The translations under genes were made by a program, and so were the position numbers. Below the pieces are notes generated by a model that was not told the DNA's origin, searched no databases, and worked only from the letters and a program-made list of their open reading frames with translations. A DNA stretch of 64,000 nt from Siphonodentalium dalli (Eukaryota > Mollusca > Scaphopoda > Gadilida > Siphonodentaliidae). Position 1 is the stretch's first letter; the number at the start of each line of letters is the position of its first letter. The DNA lies in NCBI GenBank assembly GCA_032622095.1, contig CP136061.1, positions 82,498,324 to 82,562,323 on the forward strand, written 5' to 3'. Positions 9,979 to 21,639 of this stretch are shown here, in pieces.

Positions 9979-12900
9979 ATGGAATCACTGGCAGTGTCCG
10001 TCGTTTGTAGCGGGCAGCTGGTTTTCTGTATCTGTATCTGTATTTTTTCCCGGCGCAGGAGCCTCTCGGCTGTTGTCGCGTCGTTGCTACTACTCTGGTG
10101 TTTCTCCTGTTGTATTCCCCGAGCATGCGTAATCTTCTATACTGTTCCAGTCCCTGATCGTTCTCACAAAGAATGATTGTTTATATTGTTCGGTGTTGGC
10201 TCTTATTGGTTCGAACGATCGTGAGTTGATACACTCTTGGCTCGAAATTATGTTATCACTTTTGTGGTCTGGAAACTGTTTTGCTCGAATTTCCTTCCTT
10301 TCTTATCCTTTAGTAAATCATGTGTGTGTATGGCTGGGATTATCCCCTCAACCACCTTGCCGGAGAGTTCTATTCTCTTCATCTTTCAGCTGGTTTTGAA
10401 GTGGGCGACTCGTTTCCCACGATGAGTTCATTTCGGTACGACTATTGTTTTCCCCGATTGTATAGCATGCATGTTATAAGTCATACATTTCGTAAAAATG
10501 CAACATTGTTGGAGCATACATCTACCCTATACGGGAAGCCACATTCGCGTTCATTAGCTAATTACACTTAAGTGTCATTTAATTACACTTAGGCGTATAT
10601 CAATTGTAGCGTAATTCCATTCCGCTTTACACTCTTAAATAAAGCAATTGAGTTAGGTACTGAATATAACCTATAGCCCCGATAGTACCTGGCAGCTTGA
10701 TACTATATGCCTTTAGAACCTGTCTAACGCTGTAGAACCTAGATGATATGTTCAACAGAGAACATAATAGTTGGCTCCAAGCTGATTGGATGAGAACATC
10801 ACGCGTGTCGTTGTCGAGTCTCGTGTGCAAATGATCAAAATAAAGTGAAAACATGGCCGCGCATCGACTCGCTGTCATAGATCTATCGTTTAAAAGTACC
10901 TTATAACAACGGAAAATACGACACAACACCCACTTGCATCGTGTATTTAAAGTGATGTGAAACACTCTGGTAGGATGATCAAATACAAATGGAGAATAAT
11001 CTTGTGCAAAGTAGTAATATTTACAAATATTATATCCAAATTGACAACACACACCGTCATTCTTATATATAAATTAAATGCAGTGACTCTCGAAGGCGAA
11101 ATCGTTTTCGTTAGTTTACCGCCGATAGATGCGTCCCGATTCGAGTAGTAAATATTTACAATTGAGCGTAGTTCTGACATTGTTTTCTATGGAGTGGTAC
11201 GGTCGATTTGCTTCAAATTTTCGGCGATGTTAGTAGAATGTTACATCTCTCCAGTTGCCATTGCGCCTGAATACTAACTTATCAGTTTCACGCACCCGAA
11301 CAAGTACATAATATGTCTTTAAAGGCGAATTCGGCCTCGACTTAGTGGTACACTTTTGAAGTGTTAGTGTGGCCTAAATTGAACAAATTTGCCGGTTGCT
11401 AAGTTACAACGAAGGCGTGAAAATTTAAATGAAAAAATGAATTTATTTTTGCCAAATTTGGCGAAATTGGATCAAATAGGTTACTTCTTGTACTGTAGAT
11501 GTTCTGGAATAATGTCAACACTGTTTGATTTGGGTCTGAATGTGAATCGGAGAAGCTGTTAAACTACAAAAACCGGTCGATGTTGATATTTTCGAATTGT
11601 TAATTGGACTGTCATTGTTCACAACATTCCAACAGCTGTCCAAGCCAATGATGTTGGTGTTACACTTGATACTGACACGAGAATAATTCCCCAAAGCTTT
11701 GATGTCAACCACTAGTGACTAGTACATGACAATATCAACAACAACAACAACGTAGAAACTGGGAAAGTTTAGTAATTGGTGTGTCGTCTGTCGATATTGT
11801 CTTTTTCGGAATTAATTATCGCAAACTGACGTGTGGACACAGAATGAAAGATCAGTCACTCGTCTCACGATACATCATATTTCATCAAAACATATGTGTG
11901 GCCATGTCTACCAGTTTCGGAGTCTGCTGAACATTGTTTTGAATGTTTCTACGGAGTCTGCGACGAACTCATACAGTGATAGGCCTACTGAGTTATAGTT
12001 TTGTGACGTATGCATGGACTGGTTGTAAGCCGTTAATGACGCAGTTGTACCTACATTCAACCACAGTCAAGTGGTATCACCACGATATATATTTTTCTTA
12101 TACGGCATAACAGTTACATATCGCCCAGTTATAGAGTCTGCTATTCTTTTGATCGAAATGACGGTGACGCTGTTATATTGTTGTGATATATGTAAGGAAT
12201 GACGGATAATCTCGGAGACACGGATCCAATTCTGGGACATAACTACGGTAATAGTAATAATATTTTGCGACCACTGTATTAATTTTTCACATGGCCACCT
12301 TACACCAAGTACAGCTTTTTGTGAGCGCCATGCACCGTGTTATATAACTATACACAAAACAATATTTCCATTAATATTTTGTTTACGGTTTAATCGAAAT
12401 TCGAAGTTGACAGACATTCGCAACTGCATCATCAATGCCAGAAATATACACTATGTGGTGGTTATAATGCTGACTTAAAAAAGGTACGAAGGTCGGCCAT
12501 GGTAGGATTGTTCATGATTAATAGCATCAACGCTGCCGAGTAACGCGATAAAATCGGTGGTCAACGTCATTGGGGGGGGGGGGGGGTCAATTAGAGTATA
12601 GCTGTATACATACATGTACATGTGGACCATTCTAATGTCCAGATGCATCATGTTCTTATCAGAACATGTGTGGCTATCATTCTTAACGATTCGGCCATTT
12701 CAGTTTTGCTAGGGAATAACCTCTTCCATAACTGGAAACCATATTCGCGAAATTCTACATTATATGGATCTGGTGGTCAGGCAATGACAATGACTCGTTG
12801 ACGCATATATGCGAATGGAGAATAATTTATTCACTATGGCTGTACCAAACTTGGTCAGATATTAAATACATTAAACTCTCTTTGTGTTATCTTAGCATTT

Positions 12901-13280
12901 GTTCATATACCGATTCAGCACATCGGAAGTGTACGATAAGCAAAACACTCAACACCGTGGCGATTTTTTTGGGGAGAATGATAATAATTCCGGTGACCCA
13001 TTCAACTCCAAAATCTTGTGGCGAGGACTAGAGAGCGCTATAACGGTATTTTTGCAAACAACATTGTGTCAGTTTTAATTAACCAAAGTTAATGATCTCC
13101 CCATTCTTGAGTATTTTGCTTATCGCACACTATTTACATACTGTACAACAGGTTCTGGGACATCATTTGGCTTTGTTCACATAATGCAGCGTAGGAACTA
13201 CCACAATTACGTACTATGTACGCGATATTTATTATGGGTATAAAGAAAGGTCTGAGTGAAGCACAGATTAACTATAATAG
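9979..13280. other. Long stretch without a recognisable gene
   Basis: 3.3 kb with open frames up to 141 codons (10627-11052, minus), none resembling a known domain. A 15-base G run lies at 12572-12586. I see no RNA gene, long inverted repeat or tandem repeat here. Confidence 0.5.
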
Positions 13281-13595
13281 CATGATCGGGCTAAAATAGA
13301 CCGATCGGTCTTCATGGCACAGTGCTCACTGTTGTAAGAGAGGGACCTCTAAATTTCTTGACAATTTGAATCTGTTAATTTCTTTGAATATCTGTATACA
13401 TGCAGCTGATACATGTATGTTTATTTTGAATATTCTCAGTAAATAATTATTTGGTGTCGTGCAAAAGAAATGAGAATTAATTTTGTTTAAGTATTGGTTG
13501 AAAGATAACAATAAAACAGTTTTGAGTGACTCCCCTTATCCCAGATACATGCTGGCTGTGAAAGAACGATCAGTCTATTTTAACCTGATCGGGCT
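13281..13595. mobile_element. Candidate MITE with ~28-bp inverted ends
   Basis: gatcgggctaaaatagaccg near 13284 is the near-reverse-complement of the stretch ending cagtctattttaacctgatc near 13590, about 300 bp apart. A cluster of short inverted repeats follows directly. No clear target duplication, so the call is tentative. Confidence 0.45.
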
Positions 13596-13765
13596 ATTGT
13601 GATAAATCACAAACATCTTTGCGATAAATCGCAAAGTATAATCACCAAGTAGTTAATTGAGAGTTATCGTAAAGATGTTTGAGATTTATCGCAAAGGTTT
13701 GCGAGTTATCGTAAATGTGTTTGTGATTTCTCGAAAAGTTCTTTTGTGATTTATCGCAAAGTTGT
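13596..13765. repeat. Cluster of ttatcgcaaag short repeats in both orientations
   Basis: At least six copies of the core gat(t/a)tatcgcaaag or its near-complement (gataaatcacaaa, cgataaatcgcaaag, gagttatcgtaaa, gtgatttatcgcaaag) within 170 bp. They can pair into several small hairpins. Function unknown. Confidence 0.6.
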
Positions 13766-14088
13766 TTTAATTTTGAATTCGATCGCTTCCGTTCAGATGG
13801 ATAGTAACGTTATAATAATATTGAAAGTAAATATTACTCAGTTATATATTTCAGTGTAACACATTAATTAGCTTATAATAGTCCAAACAGATTCATAGAA
13901 ACATGGTTAATATTACATACCCAGAGAGTTCAGCGGTGTTGTACAGGTACACAATACGCACCACGTGACACATGTGCCTTCATGTCAAGTCAGGACATGT
14001 ATATCGCATTGATATGTGAGATCAACGGTCTGGAACCTAACAAGTTTAGACAAGGAGTCCAATCTGATTATTCACACATATCAGGTTG

Positions 14089-15030
14089 TCACAAGCGGTC
14101 GCGGGAGTGGGTTCTTTTATGACGTGATAAAAGACTTGATTGTATGAATGCTTTCTCGCACATATCACACTTATATGGTAAATCCCCTGTGTGGATTCTC
14201 ATGTGTATAGTCAATTGTCCCGAAAGAGCAAACGTTTTCTCACAAATATCACAATGATATTGTCGATCGCGGTGTATTCTCCCGTGATTGTACAATGCAC
14301 TCGAGTCAATGAATGCCTTCCCACATACATCACATGGATACGGTCGATCGCCGGAATGGCTTCTCTTATGTCTTGTTAATTTGCTTGATGTAGTGAATGC
14401 TTTTTCGCATATATCGCACTGATGCGGTCGATCTCCAGTGTGTATCGCTCTCTTGTGTGTATTCAAATGTCCGGACATGCTAAAAGATTTTTCACAGATA
14501 TCACATGTATATGGGCGGTCACCGGAGTGGTATCTCTTATGTCTCATCAGGTCGCATGATTTAGTGAAAGTTTTTTCGCATATATCACACTGATAAGGTC
14601 TATCTCCTGTATGTATCCTCATATGTGAAGACAAATATGCCTGAACACTGAATGATTTTTCACAAATGACGCACTGATACGGGCGTTCACCGGAATGGTT
14701 TCTCTGATGTATCGTCAGGCTACTGGAAGTATTGAATGTTTTCTCGCATATATCGCAACCAAATGGTCGATCACCGGTGTGGAGGCTCTTGTGTCTAGTC
14801 AAAGAACTTGCCTGTGTGAATCTTCTCTCGCATATATCGCACCCATATGGTCGTTCACCTGTGTGGAGCCTCTTGTGTGTAGCCAAATTGCCTGACTGTG
14901 TGAATAATTTCCCGCAAATATCGCAACGGTATGGTCGGTCACTAGAGTAGGCACAGTTGCGCTCTGACATGTTGAGTACTGGTAATTGATTGAGTTTCCC
15001 CCCACAAATATCAATGTTTTTGACCACCAA
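14089..15030 (-). CDS. C2H2 zinc-finger protein, 10 fingers, intact
   Basis: 313 residues with ten consecutive canonical C2H2 fingers from about residue 35 to the C-terminus, joined by TGERP/TGDRP-type linkers. Each has C-x2-C-x12-H-x3-H, except finger 6, which has four residues between its histidines (still allowed). Recognition helices in order: QSGNLAT, QASSLTR, TSSSLTI, VQAYLSS, KSCDLMR, MSGHLNT, TSSKLTR, DSSALYN, LSGQLTI, QSSLLSR. Proteins of this type bind DNA in the nucleus and usually act as transcription regulators. No KRAB, BTB, SCAN or other effector domain is present. The N-terminal ~34 residues are not finger-like, and the ATG used may be internal to an exon. The target cannot be read reliably. 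Confidence 0.88.
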   Translation of the reverse strand: MVVKNIDICGGKLNQLPVLNMSERNCAYSSDRPYRCDICGKLFTQSGNLATHKRLHTGERPYGCDICERRFTQASSLTRHKSLHTGDRPFGCDICEKTFNTSSSLTIHQRNHSGERPYQCVICEKSFSVQAYLSSHMRIHTGDRPYQCDICEKTFTKSCDLMRHKRYHSGDRPYTCDICEKSFSMSGHLNTHKRAIHTGDRPHQCDICEKAFTTSSKLTRHKRSHSGDRPYPCDVCGKAFIDSSALYNHGRIHRDRQYHCDICEKTFALSGQLTIHMRIHTGDLPYKCDMCEKAFIQSSLLSRHKRTHSRDRL

Positions 15031-15214
15031 ATTAATCTTAATCTGTTAAATCAACTTAGTCTTGACTAAGGTTATAGCAGTATGGCTGACAACAAAGATT
15101 AATCCATGTACATGTATAGGGTCAACACTCGAGTTACCAAGTTGTGGGAATGTTTTCATGTCAATCAGCACAATGATAATTGATGCGGTCTGCGGACAGT
15201 GTTAAACCACTTCT

Positions 15215-15300
15215 GTGAAGTTAAGATTCTTGGCAGTGAACGATTTCCCGAACGTGTCGCAATACAACCCGTGTTCGGTGAAGGCTCTTGTGTTACGCAA
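15215..15300 (-). pseudogene. Orphan degenerate zinc finger
   Basis: Minus-strand reading gives a broken finger, LYCDTFGKSFTAKN, preceded by remnants of a linker. The second cysteine is replaced (C-D-T-F). It lies just upstream of the intact array and is likely a relic of a longer array. Confidence 0.5.
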
Positions 15301-15639
15301 GTGGAAGTTCAAATAAACATCATCCAATACATGTAATTAGAATCTAACAATCTAAAACAAATGTTCAACAATGTCACACCAATAACCGCATTATCCTGGT
15401 GTACGAAACTGTATCTCTATAATTATGACCAGGCTAAAATGTTAATTTATCCCACACCAAGAATATAATTTAGTTTTGTTAAAACATCTCACAAAGAAAC
15501 ATTACATTAGATGCAAAAGATCAAGCAGGCGTTCTTTGTTCCTTTGTTCCCGACATCAGAAAAAAATTGGTGTTGACTAATGGATACACGTGTTGGGCGT
15601 TCGGGTAATTTTGCTTCAGGTTAAAATACGGTATTATTG

Positions 15640-17298
15640 TTAACATTGAAGTAAGTATTTCCTATAGGCCTCAGTGTTAGCATATAATGGCCTGTAGCCT
15701 TGAGTATCCACGAATTGTGACAGATGAGTACACGTACATCATACTTCATGATCACCAGGTTCAGCATAAACAAATCAAATCGTCGGGTATGTTATGTACC
15801 TTTGAATTTCTGATTTATAATCTAGATTCAGAATTGCATTAAAAAGATATGACATTTTTTACCTCACACGAAAAAAAAAAATCAAACTAGAAACCACGTG
15901 CTTTACAGTGGGTCCAGGGCCAATGTTTTCTTTGGCTTCAGAAATTTCAAGAGGAGAGATTGCATGTATTTTATATGTTTAAATATCAAAACTACTATTA
16001 ACCAACCAGGGCCTAGATTTATTTGAATTCTGTCCTGTATCCCAAAATCCGCTGGAGGGCACTACCAATCGAATTACTTCACTGTAATCTAAAGTGACAA
16101 CAGTGTCAAACGACACAAAAAAAGTCGGTCCCGGGAATCTTCGCATTTCGAAATAAACAATCTCTATCCACGACTTTGTGTTCACCGTATCAACCCGCCA
16201 TAAACGATGATAGCATATATACCCATCATTGTCGTTATAGCTGACCGATTTCTCTCTGAGAAAATTTGGACGATGGTTCGCTTGATGGATATGGCCGCGC
16301 TGGTGCTTGAATTGGGCTCACGTGACCAATTCTGACTTCTGAGTTCTATTCAACGCGATTTTTGGCATAAAACTGAAGTTTTAAGTGGAGCAGAATGATT
16401 TTGTACTTACACGTATCTGCACGGAAACGGCTAGATCACTCAAACAAGCCTCTCTGTTGCACTTTTTGTCGACAACCACCTAAAACAGATCAATAAGCGA
16501 GATCACTGGGTCACCCAGTTCCGCTCCGTGTTTTAGAGATTCTTCCACGGAACCGGACCTGGTGGATCAAATATGGCCCCGAGTAAGTGACAGGGCGTAT
16601 TGACAGTCATTTTTCCCTGCACTGGCCACAGACGAGATAACGATGTGCATGTAAAACGCTCGAATAGCTCGTCGAAAAAAACCTATTCCAGTTTTACATT
16701 GATCAGCTGTGTGCAGCGCGTGAACGGATACATCGGCATTAATTAAAGATACATATATGGGCTAAAAAAAAAAACCCGGATATTTTCGAGGTGAAAATTG
16801 GAAACAATATTTCCTCAGATGGATTAACATTGGCTTCTCATACATGAATATACTCAGATAATATAATATGTCCCGTGGAATAATTTCCCGAATTGTTTGT
16901 TGGTCAATATTGATACGAGACCCGTCACTGGGCCCAAATGCGAAACATGGCCATTGTTGTGCTTTGTTTCAGTGAAGTAATTATTTCCCATATGACTCAG
17001 TGTTAACAGATAATGACCTGCCGCCCTTAGTATCCACGATTTGTGATAAATGAGCAAATGATTACCAGGAATAGCATCTGCGAAAAGTTTCTGCTTGAAA
17101 AAAGATAATTTGTCGTCGGGTATGGAATGTACCTTTAAATTTCGGATTTATAATCTGGAATCAGAATTGCATGAACAAAATATTGATATTTTGTACCTCA
17201 CACCAAAACAATTCAAAAAAGGAATCACGTGCTTTACAATGTTTTGTTTGGCGTCTGAAATTTCAAGAGGAGTGATTGCATGTATTTCCTATGTTTAA
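15640..17298. repeat. Diverged direct duplication of ~340 bp (15640-15985 and 16960-17298)
   Basis: Shared order of blocks: gaagtaa.tatttcc, ctcagtgtta, agtatccacga, cacgtgctttaca and gaaatttcaagagga, followed by gattgcatgtatt. The copies are perhaps 75-80 percent alike by eye. No reading frame is conserved, so this looks like an old non-coding repeat. Between them (about 15990-16955) I see no gene; the sequence around 16250-16700 is less AT-rich, but no promoter element can be defended. Confidence 0.6.
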
Positions 17299-17362
17299 AT
17301 CATTCTGTCGAAATAAACCAAATGATAATTGACATATCCTAATCCGACACCAGCCGCGACCA

Positions 17363-17546
17363 TTAAAGATAGGATTATCTCTTCATATAAGAATTTTTGA
17401 AAAAGATGCGTGGGTATAAACTAATATAAATAAATTGAAGACCCATGTCCTGAAACGCTTCTATCAATTAATATTGATTTCATTTAGAATATTCTATTAT
17501 AAAATGAGATGATTAAATGGGACACTTTATTGTTCTATATTTAGAA
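17363..17546 (+). mobile_element. TTAA-type MITE, copy A, left part
   Basis: Starts TTAAAGATAGGATTATCTC and matches the left halves of the copies at 39.3, 46.8, 47.3 and 48.7 kb. It is split by a 3.9-kb element and resumes at 21472. Bases 17538-17546 (tatttagaa) are one copy of that element's target duplication. Confidence 0.8.
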
Positions 17547-17652
17547 TAGTCCAAGTCTTCTCGTACTAAAACCAGCTAAGATATTGGGATGGCGAGATGC
17601 TGGATTTTAGTCCGAGTTCGCCTCCATAGGTTTTCTATAACACGAGTTAAGC
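17547..17652 (+). repeat. Left terminal inverted repeat of the RecQ-carrying element
   Basis: Differs from the reverse complement of 21367-21471 by only a few bases, mostly at the inner end (ataggttttct versus ataggctttct). Confidence 0.9.
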
Positions 17653-17940
17653 GTTAGTGACCCGCTCAAATAAAATCACAATTAAATGTAATAAAATATC
17701 ACAATTGCGACAATAAACGGATTTTTTCCGCAGAAGACATGATATTTGATCTGAAACCCACATCAGTTGTGAATTCAAAGCGGTAAATTAATGAGAAAAG
17801 AGACATTTACCGCAGTGTTGACATATTTTTAAAAGTATGCGAACTCAGTTGACCTCGCGAACCGTGTTCGGCATTTTCCGTTGAAAATATTCGCCCAATT
17901 TCCTGATCCGCCCTATGTTGGCGGAAGTGAAAAAAACAAC

Positions 17941-18122
17941 ATGGACGAACGAAGACGTTTCGCAGACATTGCACTGCAACAAATGGGATATCACTTCAAG
18001 TTCAAGGACAGCAAGATAGAAGTTATATCGGCAATAATGGACGGACATGATACTATATCAATTCTGCCGACTGGATACGGAAAAGTTTTTGTTACATCTT
18101 GCCACCGTTGATATTCAACAAA
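17941..18122 (+). pseudogene. RecQ-like DNA helicase, first-exon fragment
   Basis: The ATG at 17941 opens a frame reading MDERRRFADIALQQMGY, then a Q-motif-like stretch, then DTISILPTGYGK, which is the helicase Walker A (motif I) of RecQ/superfamily 2 enzymes. A single missing A after the GK codons (A4 at 18080-18084) shifts the frame. With the shift the exon continues to the residues ILPPLIFNK and meets a consensus donor GTGAGT at 18123. Motifs Ia-VI are absent from the element, so no helicase can be made. This is a captured or stranded exon, not a gene. Relatives are DNA-unwinding ATPases of repair and recombination. The fragment call is strong; origin by capture is inferred. Confidence 0.75.
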
Positions 18123-18305
18123 GTGAGTGTTTCAAATTAAATCGAAAGTTCGGTAGACCAGAAGTGAATTATTTTGTGAAATCAAGGTTCACCTTCAATG
18201 AAAACAAATGCCGTTTTCGTCGAAAATAACCACTAGCTTATAAGGTCAATAGCTTGTCCAATATATTCTGTTATATATGCGAGGCTCCCAAAGGGAGACG
18301 GGCAT

Positions 18306-20455
18306 ATATAAGAGAATGCATTGTCACAGGGTTTTCGCAAAATTTAAGGAAGCTCCAGTAGTATGAAAGGGTTAAGCAGAGCCTGGTTGAATATCTACCA
18401 TACGGTGGGTCGTTCCCATCCTCAAGCTATTGATATCATTGAGACATTCATTGCTATTTTGCATGCGAAGACTGCTTGAGACCTCGTGGTAGATACATTC
18501 ACACCAGGTATTAAACTTTTTTTGATCTAAAGGTTGACAATTTAGCCAAACACATTTTCAAGCTGGGCTAAATATGCTCATTCTTTTTGAAGCTGAATTA
18601 ACCTTTATATTGTTAATGTTATACTCATGGTTACTCGATAAAACATATCTAACTCATTAATTTACAATTTTAATAAACTCTTGTCCAAGAAAATGTACTG
18701 ATACATGCATATTTCAAAAGTCTGCATAATGCATAACATTCGTGATATTGTCGTTCCCGATGGCCCTCCAATAGTTTATCAATACCACTCAGGACACTGG
18801 GTGTTTTTACTCAATTAATTGAGTTTATTGTTGGTAAAAAAGAATCCCACATTGGCGCATTTGATTAATCAATGGCAAATGCATATTCCAATGTGCCAGA
18901 GCTAACGTGTCCCCTGTGAAATTTAAAGGTACTCAATCCGATTCGATGGTCCCCATATCATCAGATTCCAAGTTTCCAACAAAATAATTTTTGAAATGCT
19001 GCTTCAGTTATGAGAATCGATTAATTGCCCAAAAATAATTGCCCAAAACCTGTTATTTATCAACATTTTGTTCAACGAAATATTGCCGGTTTGTCAAATA
19101 TTTGACACAAAAAAGCCACTTGATCTTAGAGTTATCCATCTTCATCCGCAATTTGGTCCAAGACCCTCTTCTCGTAGACTTTTACTGGGCCACTTTAAAT
19201 TATTGGTGATGAAAAATAATATATTTCAAATATCGATATCTGATCACTCTGATTTGTACCCCAAATCCACGGAAATAGTAATTTGCAAGCACTAATTCAG
19301 ATTATGTATCTTTAAGATAGGAACATTTACTCTGTCCCTAAACACATAAATCATTTGTATGAAATGCTTTGTCCATTTGAAGTTCTTTATGTAGTACATT
19401 GAAGCTTTTCCCAGTCTGGACACTGAGTCGCTTCACAACTTCCTGCCTGATGGCATGCTTCATTATATCAACCATCACCTTTCTTGCAACCTTGCTTCGG
19501 CGAGTGAGTTGATTCAGACAGACATTGTACCTGAGCTGACTGTTTGCTGTCATTCACTGTCAATTTCAACTGAAAGAATAAAAATATGTATGCTTAACAT
19601 ATATTAAGCAATGGATCTTCCAGTTCACTTCTAAATAATCAGACAGTTGTATGATGAATGAAATAAAAATTATTTTAAGGTTAGTAAAATTCAATAACTG
19701 GCAACACAACCTGAAAAAAAAATAAAGTTTGCCCAGTCGTTGAAATTTACCACAGCAATAAGCAATAGGATGTGAAATGCCGTGGCAGCATGTGGAATTT
19801 TATAGTGCAACAGAGCAATAAATTTTCCATGGGACATTTTTCCTAATTCCGAGGGCTGTATTTATGGTGCCAGAAGTACATGATAAAGAATGAGGACCTA
19901 AAGGGGAGGTATCAATTTGATGCTCATAACCTCATGATATTATGCATCTCAGGGGCCGCAATTATATAATATTTACCATGAAAAAGGGTGGGTTGTTTGT
20001 GCCACATGGCCATTGTTTTATCCACATTTTTGTTATTACGTAAATTTGTGTTACGAATGAGATCTTTTGCCCAATATCTCCACTCAATAATGCCCATATC
20101 TGCATGCAAAATACATGTATGGTGAATTTTGCAATAACATTATTTTTGAGTGAATTCTCATAAAAAATTGGGACCAGCTCCCTTACCATAATATCAATAA
20201 TTAACTGCGCATGCAGTTTAACACGACCACAATACAGTAGATGAAACATTTTGTGATACATGTACTAATACATGTACTTAACACTTTCATCACAGGAGTT
20301 GCGCTTGTGCACTATTATGTATAAAAGTTCTGTGCCAGTTCATTCTCTTATATATTAAATGTTCTGTGTCAGTGCATTCTCTCATATAATGCATGCATTG
20401 GCCCAGAGCTTTCGCAAAATTTGAAGAAGCTCCAGTCATGGGAGGGTTAACTAGG
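18306..20455. repeat. Direct repeats of ~70 bp bracketing the middle of the element
   Basis: About 18306-18375 and 20378-20450 share gaatgcattg-like sequence, ttttcgcaaaattt, gaagctccagt and gggttaa. The 2 kb between them may be a nested insertion or a duplicated intron segment. Confidence 0.5.
19338..19600 (-). pseudogene. Exon-like segment, minus strand, unknown family
   Basis: A pyrimidine-rich acceptor (ATTCTTTCAG, at about 19570) precedes an open frame with helical, basic sequence: LTRRSKVARKVMVDIMKHA, then RQEVVKRLSVQTGK and FNVLHKEL. Stop at 19338. Composition looks protein-coding rather than random, but I do not recognise the family. It may belong to the element's own lost transposase or to a captured host gene. 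Confidence 0.4.
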
Positions 20456-20489
20456 AGAAACATAATTAGTTATCTATGATGAACTTTAT

Positions 20490-20850
20490 GTACTCACTTG
20501 GTCTGCCGGAGTGCAAACTCTATGTGGTGTTGAGCGAATTGTCTTTTGGGTCACAGATGGTCATTTGAAAGGTGAATTAATTGTCGATGTGGATTTTGAT
20601 GTCATTTTAACTGGTGTGGATATAATTTCTGTCATTTTGGATTAAGTCTTTTTGACAGGGGGTCGCAACAACTTTAACACCAGCATATGAGGCAGGATCT
20701 CTCAATTTCCTGAACTTTTCCTTGGCCGTATCAAATTCCATTTCTTTCTTTTCGACAATTTTAATATTACATGTACGTGAATAGTCCCTACAAACGAACA
20801 CTTTCTTCCCCGAAGTAACACATTATTTTTCTTTTAGGAATTCGAATGGC
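20490..20850 (-). pseudogene. Second exon-like segment, minus strand, unknown family
   Basis: The minus-strand frame includes EKKEMEFDTAKEKFRKLRDP and SYAGVKVVATPCQKD, then shifts into a Ser/Thr/Pro-rich stretch (MTSKSTSTINSPFK). It ends near a possible donor (caaGTGAGTA at ~20495). It could splice to the segment at 19.3-19.6 kb. No domain recognised. Confidence 0.4.
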
Positions 20851-21366
20851 CTCATGCCATCAATTTCTGTGTGTACCCCTGTCTGTCTGTATTTAACGTC
20901 CTGATGTGGGAAATTGCTTCCCACACAACGCACAGGACGAAGAATTTTTTATAACATAATCGTAATTTCGTGTATGTTGTTGACAGTAAATAAATAAATA
21001 GATAAAGTAAACAGTAAAGATCTAAATCTAATAAATTGCGGACATTTACGATTCTCTCACAGTTTAAAACATTGTAAACACAACGAGCAATATCGAAATT
21101 CGTCTCGGCCAAAACAAACTCCGGACATTGCCGAAGTTCTTCGGAACGCTTCGGTTTTCAGTTAAAACGTAAACAAACATATAAACAAAGCGATGTTAGT
21201 GGCAATAAACCAGAATATGCTATGTGTAATTTAGCATGAAAGTTAGATTATTATACACCATTATGACCATAAGATGTCACTCTTTCCGATATATACATAG
21301 CATCAGGTATCGATTTGTTAGGTAAATCGAATAAAATAGACCACAAATTCCCGCCCCAAACCCTGG

Positions 21367-21471
21367 GCGTAACTCGTTTATAGAAAGCCTATGGAGGCGA
21401 ACTCGGACTAAAATCCAGCATCTCGCCATCCCAATATCTTAGCTGGTTTTAGTACGAGAAGACTTGGACTA
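21367..21471 (-). repeat. Right terminal inverted repeat of the RecQ-carrying element
   Basis: Reverse complement of the left end at 17547-17652. Followed by the 9-bp duplication tatttaaaa. Confidence 0.9.
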
Positions 21472-21618
21472 TATTTAAAACAGACAATTCAGGTGATACG
21501 ATATAGCGATATAGATCACTAGGGTATTCCCATAGCTGCGTTCTGAACGTCTAATATCCCAGAATGAATGATAGTTTGTATTGTTTTATTCCATAGCTAT
21601 TAGCGATAATGAGTATAA
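21472..21618 (+). mobile_element. TTAA-type MITE, copy A, right part (truncated)
   Basis: Continues the MITE interior (acagacaattcaggtgatac, gcgatatagatcac). It stops at gagtataa and lacks the right inverted repeat. The next bases, atcttcccaatggagaact, recur at 40003. Confidence 0.7.
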
Positions 21619-21639
21619 ATCTTCCCAATGGAGAACTCT

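Larger units (their letters stand above)
17547..21471. mobile_element. 3.9-kb element with 105-bp inverted repeats carrying a RecQ-helicase exon
   Basis: The ends are near-perfect inverted repeats of ~105 bp (17547-17652 and 21367-21471), starting TAGTCCAAGTCTTCTCG. A 9-bp duplication flanks it: tatttagaa at 17538-17546 and tatttaaaa at 21472-21480 (8 of 9). It inserted into a TTAA MITE whose sequence continues on the far side. Long inverted repeats plus a ~9-bp duplication resemble Mutator-like elements, but no transposase is recognised, so the superfamily is open. The cargo is the first exon of a RecQ-like helicase (plus strand) and exon-like minus-strand segments. High terminal identity suggests recent activity. 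The overall design resembles a gene-capturing (Pack-type) element. Confidence 0.75.

Noticed and set aside
9632-10126. 164-codon minus-strand frame with repeated SVIIPT units
   Set aside because: It is the 18-bp tandem repeat read in frame. Both strands give similar artefacts because the period is a multiple of three.
10627-11052. 141-codon minus-strand frame in the gene-poor 10-13 kb stretch
   Set aside because: No domain, no splice or poly(A) context, and composition like random AT-rich sequence.
12572-12586. Run of 15 G as a possible G-quadruplex or regulatory site
   Set aside because: An isolated homopolymer with no neighbouring G tracts; its length is also unreliable in sequencing.
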